A program made the translations under genes and the position numbers. Shown here piece after piece: positions 46,786-56,013 of a stretch of DNA of 64,000 nt (position 1 is its first letter; every line of letters starts with the position of its first letter). Location: NCBI GenBank assembly GCA_019915015.1, contig JAHBBC010000015.1:620001-684000 (forward strand). The letters are read 5' to 3'. The notes under the pieces were generated by a model, which saw only the letters and a list, made by a program, of their open reading frames with translations, did no database searches and was not told the DNA's origin. Source of the stretch: Auriscalpium vulgare (lineage: Eukaryota > Basidiomycota > Agaricomycetes > Russulales > Auriscalpiaceae).

Positions 46786-48070
46786 GGGCCGTCCACCGAC
46801 GGGACCACGCCGTCAGCGGACCTATCACATTGCACCATTCATCCGCATCTTTTTATTGGTCAATATAAGCCGTTCAACCATCTGCCTTCAAGTTCAAGCC
46901 CCTCAAGCATCATGCTGCCGTGCTCGGTGCACGCGGCCGTGCGTCATTCCACCCCGCACTCCGATGTCCGCCCATGCCCCTATGTCGCCTATGCATCCAA
47001 GTTCAAGTTCATCCACTCCCTCACACACCACACGCACTCAGCTTTTTGCATGCATGCTATCGTACGCTGTCCTCGTCGCTGCTTGTTATCCAGCCCCGTC
47101 CGTCGATCTGTTGTTCAAGCGCCCGCGTCTCGATACGCTCTGTCTGCTTGCTGTGTGCCAGCCCGTTCCGCTGCCTTTGTCCGGCGTGTTATCCTCCCCT
47201 CTGCGATCCCCAAGCCTCGTCCAGTCTACACCGACATTGTCCCCGCAGCTCGCGATACACCACATCATTACCGTCCAAGCCAAGCCAAACCAAATCAATT
47301 CATGCTCGATGTCTCGCGCAATGTGTTCAGTACCACATCATCTACCTTTTCGTTCCCTTTGTTCATCCCCATCCTTCCACGTCCCTTCGTTTCGTGTTCG
47401 TATTGACCGAGGTCGTTGGCCGTGTTCATAGTCACCGTTCTGTACATACCCTTGCAATCGCACGTCGCGCCGGATCTATATCCCCTGCATTGATCGCGGT
47501 GCGAAGGAACAAATAGGGCTACGTATATACATTCTAGTTAACTGTACGTACAACTTGTGAAATCATATTTGACCAATGAACACATGTGTGAATTTGAGGG
47601 CGGAAGAGCCTCCTGTACTAAGGATGCCTGAAGATAGCCTTCCGACTATAAGGATCCTCTGGGATCGTTGAGGTGAGGACGGCGCAATGTTCCACCTTAA
47701 CTATACGTGCTGATGGCCAAATGGCTGACCTTGGCACAGAAAATATTTGTTTTGTTAGCCAGCCATCCTAATCCCTGCTCAATGAAATTCCCAGTGGGCT
47801 TGCGACGTTGGATGGCGGCCATGGTGACGAAGTTGAAGCCACGTAGGGGCACACGTAATTCGTCTTGCATGTTCAAAGTCGGCGTAATGGTGCTGACGTC
47901 ACTTTGGCCAGTGACCAGGTTGGTCTGACTTCGCCGACGCTCACGTTGATGAACGCTCGTTATCGACGACCAGCACGGTATGCGGCCATTGCGTTCGCAT
48001 AAATGCCAACCCTCGTGGCGGGGGCACCGCATTCCCATTCCGCTTTCCCTTTGCACCCGCATCTTCACAA
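46786..48070. other. Intergenic region, pyrimidine-rich
   Basis: Cyclin B 3' flank and first AIF-like promoter. From about 46900 to 47430 the plus strand is C/T-rich, which opens all three frames over 130-220 codons with Ser/Pro/Cys/Leu-rich composition. I regard these as chance frames. An AAGCC-type short repeat occurs near 47275. Confidence 0.5.
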
Positions 48071-49374
48071 ATGTCCAGTCGCAAGAACGTGGTCATCGTC
48101 GGCGGGGGAGGCTTCGGCGCAGTCAACGCCCGCGCTCTCTCCCAGAAACTCGACCCCGCGAAGCACACCCTCACGCTCATTAACTCCCGCCCTTATATCA
48201 TTCATTACCCCGCGACCATCCGCATAACCACCACCGCCGAGGAGGAGCTCGAGAAGTCCATCCTCTTCCCGTACGACAAGCTCCTGGTCAACGACTTCGG
48301 GACGATCAAGATTGCACGGGTCGTACGCGTTGATGCGCGCACAGAGGGAAAAGGTGGATCCGTCGCACTCGACACGGGCGAGAGCATCGACTACGACGTC
48401 CTATTGCTGGCGCCGGGCTCGGTCTGGCCGGAGCCGCTGGACTTTCCCGACGGCAAGGAACATGGCGAAATTTTTCGCCATGTACAGGACTGGCGCAACA
48501 AGTTCAAGAAGGCCCAGGACATCGTTATAGTGGGCGGTGGCGCTTGCGGCATTGGTACGTGCGATCTCCACCGCCACCCGACCCGTACGTGAGCAGTGTT
48601 CATCTCTTTTTCAGAGTACGCTGGAGAGGTTTCCGATTTCTTTCCCGGCAAGAAGGTGACCATCGTGCATGGCTCCGACCAACTCATTAACTCCACGTAC
48701 CCGGACAAGTACCGCAAGCGCGTCGAGCAGAGCGTCCGCGCGGTCGGCGTCGACATCGTATTCAACGACTACCTGGACGACAACACGATTACCGACGGCG
48801 TCGTGACCACCCGAAACGGCAAGAAGATCAAGGCCGACCTAGTAGTCAGTATCCTCTCCCCCAACTGCGCATACCGAGTCTAAATCGACGCTGTTCTCCA
48901 GGTCCCTGCTCGTGGTGCTAAGCCCGCTACCGAGTTCCTGAAGTCCTGGGACTCCACCACAGGCGATGTTCTCGACGCGCATGGATACATCCGTGTTCGA
49001 CCTACCCTTCAGCTACTGTCCTATCCGGACGTCTTTGCGTGCGGCGATGCGTGCGACTGGAAGGAGCAAAAGCAGCTTGCAAAGCACATGTTCCAAGACC
49101 CGGTCATCATCGCCAACATTCTCGCGCTGCTTTCCGGCAAGGCGCCGCCGAAAGAGTACAAGGGAGGCGCGGAGTTTGTTATCTTGAGCAACGGACGGGT
49201 ACGGCGCACTTCCTTTTATTGTCGCCGGACCGTTGCTCATCCTGACGACGCTAGTACCGAGGTGTTTCATACTTCGACTATCTCTGGGGCCCTGTGCTCG
49301 GGAACTGGTGGTCGCGCTTATTCAAGTCCAAGGATGTCTTAGTCAGCATGGCGAGGGGTCACTATGGTCTATGA
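48071..49374 (+). CDS. AIF/FSP1-like FAD oxidoreductase, copy 1
   Basis: Pyridine nucleotide-disulphide oxidoreductase fold of the AIFM2/FSP1 (AMID) group, which oxidises NAD(P)H and reduces quinones. Start MSSRKNVVIVGGGGFGAVNA with the FAD Rossmann motif. The NAD(P) motif is DIVIVGGGACGIEYAGEV, formed across an intron near 48556-48614. Then VTIVHGSDQLINSTYPDKYR, KKIKADLV, and after a second intron VPARGAKPATEFL. FACGDACDWKEQK (about 49030-49070) is the second FAD contact. The last intron (about 49198-49253) leads to an exon reading YRGVSYFDYLWGPVLGNWW and ending ARGHYGL-stop. No mitochondrial presequence is seen. It is a close paralogue of the gene at 52627, sharing intron positions and even the proximal promoter. 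Confidence 0.88.
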
Positions 49375-50101
49375 AGTACTGAACACCCACTTGTCGCTGA
49401 GAGTTAAATTGAAGTGGTTCGTGTGCGCTCCGGTTTTTCCTTGGCGTCGCTTCCGGAATTACTTTAGGAACGCTCTACTGGGAAACATTGCCTCTGTGAT
49501 CTACCGCATGGCAGGCCCGGGCGATACACGGCGGCTGATTGCGTTTGGGACATCTCAACGAAGGAAAGTTTACGAATTTGCGACGACCTATGAAAAGAAA
49601 GAGAGATCGGTGGCATCGACGAATTACGCACAGCAAAGGGCCAGACTCTTCTGAAGCTTAGCCAGCAACGCTACATAGTGCTCACGAGTCACGTTGTTTT
49701 GCCACCTCCGCATTCAATTTGCGAGCACCGCTCCTGGTGCCTGTCAATACCTTGACGGTCCTCATGCCCAGCGCTCACATGTGAGCACTTCTCCCTTGCT
49801 GTCGCGCCTGGCTTAACTGATCCTGAGCTTTCGTGCCGAGTTGTGGCCGGAAGAGCCGCCAAAGCGTACGCGTTGATGACCAGATGTCAACTTCTCACTT
49901 TCTCCATGGTTCCAGCTGTGAGGTCTGTCCCCAGTCTCCTCGTATCGGAACACAGCCTTGAAGATGTTCTATGACCTTCCCGCTTTTTTGATCGGAAGCG
50001 ATCGAATTCACTTCGCCTCTTTGAGTCATACACGGCACTCACGCCGTACAAAAGCTGCTCGAGAACGCATAGCGTTTCTCCAGACTCGCCTCTCGCACAC
50101 C
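49375..50101. other. Intergenic region within the AIF/MYND block
   Basis: Lies between the first AIF-like gene and the first MYND gene. A 96-codon frame overlapping the AIF end is not convincing. No repeat or mobile element recognised. Confidence 0.45.
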
Positions 50102-50890
50102 ATGGCTTTCATCACGGAGACCACCGATACGTGCTGGAACTGCAATGAGAACCCCGCGGACCTTCAGCACGGCCCATGCTGTCGAATCGCATTGTACTGT
50201 GTATGTATATTCACGTCCTCACTAGCCGTCCCGCTCATTGACGAACCATAGAACACCGCGTGCAAGCACTCTGCATGGGAGAAGCACAAGCGTGTGTGCA
50301 TCGCGATCGCGATGCCGAGTGGACTGCCGGCCGCCGCTGTCAGCGCGGTGCGCCTCACAGGTGGGTATCAACGCCCCTTCTCTCCCGAGGAGCTGGACGT
50401 ACCGTCTGAGCATGAGATATGGGGGCAAGACACACACGTGAGCCCAGTATCGCAGCTCGTGGGTGTGCCGATCAAGATATGGAGAGAGGCGCCTGAGTTG
50501 TCACTCAATGACAAGAGGGTCGGCCCTCCCGGGCATGGATAACCAGAGCGTCAAGGAGCTCATGATCCAGCCTGAGAATGGCGTTGCGGCCAAGAGGTAA
50601 GGCTGCATCCAGACCTCCACGGCACTTGCTTGTCTGATGTCCGGCGCAGATGGAATAAGAACATTGGACCTGTCATCATCGCGCGAGCGAACCAGGAGCC
50701 ACTAACCATCATCGTGCTGGAGATGATCTGGGTTTTCTGCCGCTGCGTTATCGAGAACTTTCACGATCTCGAACAGCCGCCTTGGGGCAGATATAATCGG
50801 GCTGCGTTCGACAAATTCTGCAAGGGCTATATAGAGCGTGCCATCGTGGGAGGGCGTGATGAGTTTGAAGCGCTGGAATTCCCGCTGTGA
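50102..50890 (+). pseudogene. MYND-finger protein copy 1, probably decayed
   Basis: Paralogue of the gene at 51411. Exon 1 (50102-50200) reads CWNCNENPADLQHGPCCR; exon 2 starts at 50252 with NTACKHSAWEKHKRVC. Compared with copy 2, the third zinc-binding cysteine is Gly (residue 24) and an extra Cys sits next to the fourth ligand. After GVPIKIWREAPELSLNDKRV the frame reaches TAA at 50540-50542. The conserved continuation (DNQSVKELMIQPENG) lies one frame over, because this copy is 7 bases longer than copy 2 there. Downstream the frame is again intact (RWNKNIGPVIIARANQEPL) to a stop at 50890. I see no consensus intron that restores frame without removing conserved sequence. It could be a pseudogene, a truncated protein or a sequencing error. 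Confidence 0.7.
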
Positions 50891-51410
50891 GCGATGTAAT
50901 TGGTCTGTGGTATGTATGTATGGACAGCGGACCTTTGCATAGGCAGTATGTTGAACATTTCGTGATTGTGTATTTCTTGTGATATCCATTGTATTTATTA
51001 CCTGTTCGCTTCTTGTCCGAATCCATTGGTACTATGACGCTGGGATAGATGTTGCTTCATTCAAATCGACGAAACAACTCACAAAAAGCAAGGTGCGAAA
51101 ATAGAAAGAAAGCGAAGCCGTTGATAGTTTGCTGTCCGACTCCCGTGGGCCGAGTATCTCCGACACAGTTCGCCCCTTCACACAATTTCGATCGCTCTGA
51201 AGCCAGTTCACGCGTCGCCTTACGGTTGCGGAATATCTTGTATAGTCACCAAGGCAATGCCCCATGTACGCCGGCCGTGTTCTATGGCTTTCCCGTCTCT
51301 TCCAGGTCGGAAGCAAACGGGCTTTCCGCATTTGACATCTCGACAGCCTACTATATGAACGCGGACATTTGCGCCCTTCCTCTGTACGCACTCGTTGCCT
51401 CACGCCCACC
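50891..51410. other. Intergenic region between MYND copies
   Basis: About 520 bp, starting with the 3' flank of copy 1. No gene recognised on either strand. Confidence 0.45.
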
Positions 51411-52206
51411 ATGGCCACAATTGCTACCACTGAGACTTGCTGGCACTGCGATAATAACACCCCGGGCCTCCAGCGCTGCACACGCTGCCGTCTCGCGCTG
51501 TACTGCGTATGTGACTCATTTACGCCATCATCATGCACCGGCACTCATCGATAACCCGCACCTGCACAGAACGCTGCCTGTCAGAAGGCTGCATGGAAAA
51601 CGCACAAGAGTGCGTGCACTGCGAATGCGATTTCGAGTACCGCGCCCTCTGCGTCTGTCAAGGCAGTGCGTCTCAAGGGAGGCTTCAATCGGCCTTTCTT
51701 CCCCGAGCAGCTCGACGTGCCTCCTGACCACCCAATGTGGGGCGATGGCACGTCCGTGAGCCCTGTGTCGCAGCTTGTAGGTGTGCCGATCAAGATATGG
51801 AGGGAGGCACACGAGCTGCCGCTGGATCATGAGAACGACGCGAACAGGGATAACCAGAGTGTCACGTACCTCATGATCAGGCCAGAAGTTGGCTTTGCGA
51901 CCGCGAGGTAAATCTGCGGGCTTGTCGTGCAGTATGCCAATCTGACTTGTCCTGCACAGATGGTTGAAGAACATCGGGCCCGTGATCATCACGCGGGCGG
52001 ACCAGAAGCCACTTTCCATCGTCGCGCTCGAGATGATCTGGATGTTCTGCGACATGATCCTCGACAGATTCGGGGAGAACCGCCGTGCGCCCTGGGACAT
52101 GTACAACCTGGCGGCGTTCGAAGAGTTCTGCGAGAACTACAAGGAGAACTTCATCGAGAACGGGATGCGCGCAGATGAGTTCAAAGCGCAGGAGCTTCCG
52201 CTGTGA
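51411..52206 (+). CDS. MYND zinc-finger protein, copy 2
   Basis: Three exons (51411-51506, 51570-51907, 51960-52206) give 226 codons in frame. The MYND finger is at the very N-terminus with all eight ligands: C10, C13, C23, C26, C32, C36, H44, C48 (CWHCDNNTPGLQRCTRC then LALYC, NAAC, WKTHKSAC). The rest has no recognised domain but is well conserved with copy 1: GVPIKIWREAHELPLDHEN, RWLKNIGPVIITRADQKPL, IVALEMIWMFCDMILDRFG. It ends EFKAQELPL-stop. MYND fingers mediate protein-protein contacts. Small stand-alone MYND proteins are abundant in Agaricomycetes and mostly uncharacterised, so the role is unknown. Confidence 0.85.
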
Positions 52207-52626
52207 GCGATCCTTGTTCTGTACGAAAAGACGAGGTGTTTTTCAGTCTGTTGGGCAGTTCATGCAAGTACGTACTTGTAGCATCGAGAAATCCGGACGG
52301 TTATATGTAGTTGTTTTCGTTTAGAAGTGATGCCGCCTGGGACGTGCCAAATGCGGGTCGCGACCTGTTTCCATTTGTGGCCCCGGTCTAAGCGCGGGAA
52401 TCTGACGATGACCTGAGTAGCCTCACGTAACTCACCACTTAGGTTCCAAATTCCACTGACGTTTGCCACAGAGCTGACGAGTGCTTTGTCCCCACCCTAC
52501 GTGGTTCTCTAACAAATCACCGGCAGAAAATGCGGCTATCGCAATCACATAAATGCCAGCCAGCAGGCCTGTGTCAGGGCCAATTTTCTCCCCGCCCGCT
52601 CTCCCTTTGCACCCACTTATTCACAG
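52207..52626. other. Promoter region of second AIF-like gene
   Basis: About 420 bp. The last 90 bp resemble the region before the first AIF-like gene, sharing an ATGCGGC start, CATAAATGCCA and TCTCCCTTTGCACCC-type elements. The duplication therefore included the promoter. Confidence 0.5.
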
Positions 52627-53914
52627 ATGTCCGGTCGCAAGAACGTGGTCATCGTCGGCGGCGGAGGATTTGGCGCGGCTCTAGCCCGCTCTCTCTCACA
52701 GAAGCTCGACCCTACGCAGCACACCCTCACGCTCATTAATTCGCGCCCTTATATCATCTGGTACCCTGCAACCATTCGCATGACCACCACCGCCGAGCAG
52801 GAGCTCGAGAAGTCTTGCCTTGTACCGTACGACAAGCTCCTCGTCAACGGCCTCGGCACGATCAAAATTGCACGCGTCATACGTGTTGATGCGCGCACAG
52901 AGGGAAAAGGTGGATCCGTCGCACTCGACACGGGCGAGAGCATCGACTACGATGTACTGTTGCTGGCGCCGGGCTCGGTCTGGCCGGAGCCACTCGACTT
53001 CCCCGACGGCGAGAAGCGCGCTGCGATCAGCCATATACAGGACTGGCGTAAAAAGTTCAAGGACGCTCAGGACATTGTCGTGGTGGGTGGTGGCTCTTGC
53101 GGGATCGGTACGTGCCATTTCGTACTCGTGTGCATTGTTGATCGACATCCCTGCCTCAGAGTACGCTGGGGAAGTTGCCGATTTCTATCCCGGGAAGAAG
53201 GTGACCATCGTGCATGGCCCCGACAAGCTCCTGAATTCCACGTATCCGGACAAGTTCCGCAAGCGCATCGAGCAGGACGTCCGTGAGACTGGCGTCAACA
53301 TCGTGTTCGGCGATTACATGGACGACAACACGAACACAAACGGTTTCGTCACCACCCGCCTCGGCAAGAAGATTAAAGCAGACCTAGTGGTTAGTATCCT
53401 CATCCGACCGCGGATACCGAGTCTAATACGACGCTTCTCTTCAGGTCCCTGCTCGTGGTGCTAAGCCGGCTACCGAGTTCCTGAAGTCCTGGAATGCCAC
53501 CTCTGGCGATGTCCTCGACGCCCAGGGCTACATCCGCATAAAATCTACCTTTCAATTACTCTCCTACCCGGACGTCTTGTCGTGCGGCGACGCGTGCGAC
53601 TGGAAAGAAGAGAAACAGGTCGGCAAGACCATGTTCCAAGAGCCGATCATCGTTGCCAACATCCTCGCGCTGCTCGCCGGTCATGCCCCTCCGAAGCAGT
53701 ACAAGGGGACCATGGAAATAATAATCCTCACCAATGGGAGGGTGCGTTGAAGCTCTTTCTTACCGCGGCATCGTTGCTCACGATGATGCTGCAGTATCGG
53801 GGGGTTTCATACTTCAACGTCCTCTGGGGAATCCTCTTAGGGAACTGGTTCACGAGTTGGATGAAGTCTAAAGAACTCATGGTCAGCAAGGCGAGGAGTA
53901 ACTATGGGCTATGA
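52627..53914 (+). CDS. AIF/FSP1-like FAD oxidoreductase, copy 2
   Basis: Paralogue of the gene at 48071 with the same exon plan. FAD motif NVVIVGGGGFGAALARSLSQ; NAD(P) motif DIVVVGGGSCGIEYAGEV, spliced from 53107 to 53160. Then VTIVHGPDKLLNSTYPDKFR and, after an intron near 53391-53444, VPARGAKPATEFLKSW. Second FAD contact SCGDACDWKEEKQ (about 53580); last exon YRGVSYFNVLWGILLGNWF, ending ARSNYGL-stop. All cofactor motifs are intact in both copies. Many first-exon codons are identical to copy 1, so the duplication is moderately recent or the copies are homogenised. Membrane or mitochondrial targeting is not evident. Physiological acceptor is unknown; quinone reduction is inferred from the family. 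Confidence 0.88.
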
Positions 53915-54204
53915 AGTGTCGAAGTTGTTGATTTCAGCGCCTTAGAATAATCAGCGATACCGTGCCTACATTTAACGATGTCAACCAGTGAGCGAAATAG
54001 CGCTGCGAGCAATGAGACGTGGGGGTAGAGCTGAATCGGATGGACTTATTGAGTTGCAGAAGAGTAAGATTGATGAGTAAGATTGAAGGCAGTCGACGGA
54101 GTCAAAAAGAACTTCGCATAAGTTTGAGGACATGATGAGCAGGAAGAAGGGCAAATTGATTATGGTATATAATGCTAGCTGACACGGTGGTATAAAATTT
54201 CGAA

Positions 54205-55347
54205 TTAAGAGCGAACAGTGAACTTCAAACTCAATTTCCCATCGACCTCAACGTTTTCACACACAACGTCCTCCATATTCTTGACGAGGTAGTGCGCGCC
54301 GCAATTCTCTATCTGCGCTCGCTCGTGGCTGGTGCACACGGCAATGACTGTTGCGCCAGAAGCCACACCGGCGCGGATGCCGGAGGGCGAATCCTCGAAA
54401 ACAACACAGTTTTTGGCGTCGAAGCCGAGGCAGTCGGCAGCGAGGAGGAAGGGGTCGGGAGCTGGCTTTCCCGCCTTCAGGCGCTTGTCGTCGGCGGTGA
54501 TGGTAACTGCGGGTGGGGTAATACCGACGCGAGTCATGCATCCGTATGCTGGTAGGGAGTTAGATAATGTTTGATGATGTTTGATGAAAGAATGAGAAAT
54601 AGTACGAACCATATGTTTTAGCGCCTGAGGTGGCGACAGCGTAGCGGCCTTCGGGAAGGGAGTCGATCATCTTCCTGACACCTGGCAAGATGCGCACCGA
54701 GCGATCAACGCTCATCGCCTCGACCCTCCATGCCTCCAGCGTATCTTCCATGAGGTGCACCGCACCCCCAACCAACACCTCCTCATCATCGTGCACCCGC
54801 GGCGCCGTCCGCATAGTGGACATGAGAGCTTTGCTCAAGCGCGTGATGAATGATGGGCGACGCGGCGCATCTGAAATGTCTGAGACATCTGACAAATCCT
54901 CCTTCGACGAGGGCGCGCTCGATTCAGGGGTGAGGTATGGCGTGCCGTCGATCGACGACGTTGTAGAGCTCTTGAGCGACCACGAAGGCGTGCTGTACTC
55001 CGTCGCCGGCGCGGAGTTGAACGCATCTGCGTAGTAAAGGATTGTATTCTCGAAGTTGGTGACAGCGTCATCCATTTCATGCGCCTTCAACTCGGGCTTG
55101 AACTGCGCAAGGTTGTCGATGGCGCGCTTCCCGTGAGTCGCAGCGATGACATATGCCGGGTCCTGCCCGATGTCTTTGGCGACTTTTCCCCACGCGGCCT
55201 CGACGGCGGCGATGGAGTCAGTAAGGGTGCCATCCTGCGTGACAGGAAGTTAGTTGTGCAGCGAACACAGCGTGTTAGTGAACTGACCATGTCAAAGAGG
55301 ACGGCGTCAGCGGTGAAACTGAAAGCGTTGTTGATAGAAGGAGGCAT
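54205..55347 (-). CDS. HAD phosphatase (DOG/GPP type) with large insert
   Basis: Haloacid-dehalogenase-like phosphatase of the sugar-phosphate/glycerol-3-phosphatase group. Start MPPSINNAFSFTADAVLFDM, splicing to DGTLTDSIAAVEAAWGKVA, so the nucleophile motif DMDGT is split by an intron. Then ATHGKRAIDNLAQFKPELK, motif II VATSGAK, motif III Lys in AGKPAPDPFLLAADCLG, and motif IV VVFEDSPSGIRAGVASGA. It ends KLSLKFTVRS-stop. Between the cap start and motif II there is about 110 residues of Ser/Thr/Pro/Asp-rich sequence (SSTTSSIDGTPYLTPESSAP, SDVSDISDAPRRPSF) not present in the compact family members. All catalytic residues are seen. Substrate is uncertain. A TATA box lies about 120 bp upstream. 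Confidence 0.88.
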
Positions 55348-55467
55348 AGTAGTGATTAGGCCGGCTAATTGAGTGTGGGTGGAGGAAGTGTTTGTGTGGT
55401 GGGTAGATGATTTACTGGATAAGCGAGTGAAGAAAACTGATGCTTCAAACTTGACGAAGTGGGGGGC

Positions 55468-55475
55468 TTTTTATA
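55468..55475 (-). promoter_or_regulatory. TATA box of HAD phosphatase gene
   Basis: TATAAAAA on the minus strand, about 120 bp upstream of the ATG at 55347. Confidence 0.5.
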
Positions 55476-55519
55476 CCCTCTGGACGCCAGGCGAAGCGTG
55501 ACCGCACAGCCTGCGGAAA

Positions 55520-55563
55520 GCGGGTCGGATGGCGGGTCGGATAGCGGGTCGGATAGCGGGTCA
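55520..55563. repeat. 12-bp minisatellite
   Basis: Three full units and two-thirds of a fourth of GCGGGTCGGATA (the first unit ends in G). It sits about 45 bp upstream of the HAD phosphatase TATA box. Confidence 0.8.
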
Positions 55564-56013
55564 AATGCAGCGCATTTTGATTTGGACTGGACGCTCGACG
55601 AGCTTGCGACGAGGAGTGCAGCATCCATGCGTCTGCGCTACGACGCGCCTCAGGCGTCTATCCGCACACGCCACACTGAACACTTGATTCGGGGCATATA
55701 ACCTTCAAAGAATGAGGGTGAACGCTGTAATGGTTGTTGAAGCAGAGGAGAAATGGACCGCCAGGCGTAAGTCATACCTGCTGACTCATGCATATCCCTC
55801 CGTAACGCTGCTGACCTTTGCACTCTGATTGGCTGCCGCAGACGTACGCCTGCCCTCGCTTTGCAGTGCGCGCTGCATCGAGCGAAGAGGAACCAAGGCG
55901 TGTTTTTGCGATAGATACAAATGGTATAGATGATGCTCTGATGGTGAGACATCGCCATGAGCCGGTCAACGATACACAGACATTGTGAAAGGACGTACAT
56001 CCGGAAGGGAAAC

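Larger units (their letters stand above)
55348..56013. other. Intergenic region with minisatellite
   Basis: Carries the HAD phosphatase promoter and the 3' flank of the acyl-CoA synthetase. The 12-bp tandem repeat at 55520-55563 and the TATA element at 55468-55475 are listed separately. No gene recognised. Confidence 0.5.

Noticed and set aside
46772..47516. Overlapping frames of 160-220 codons in three phases
   Set aside because: Caused by C/T-rich sequence with few stops; Ser/Pro/Cys-rich translation in every phase and no gene structure.
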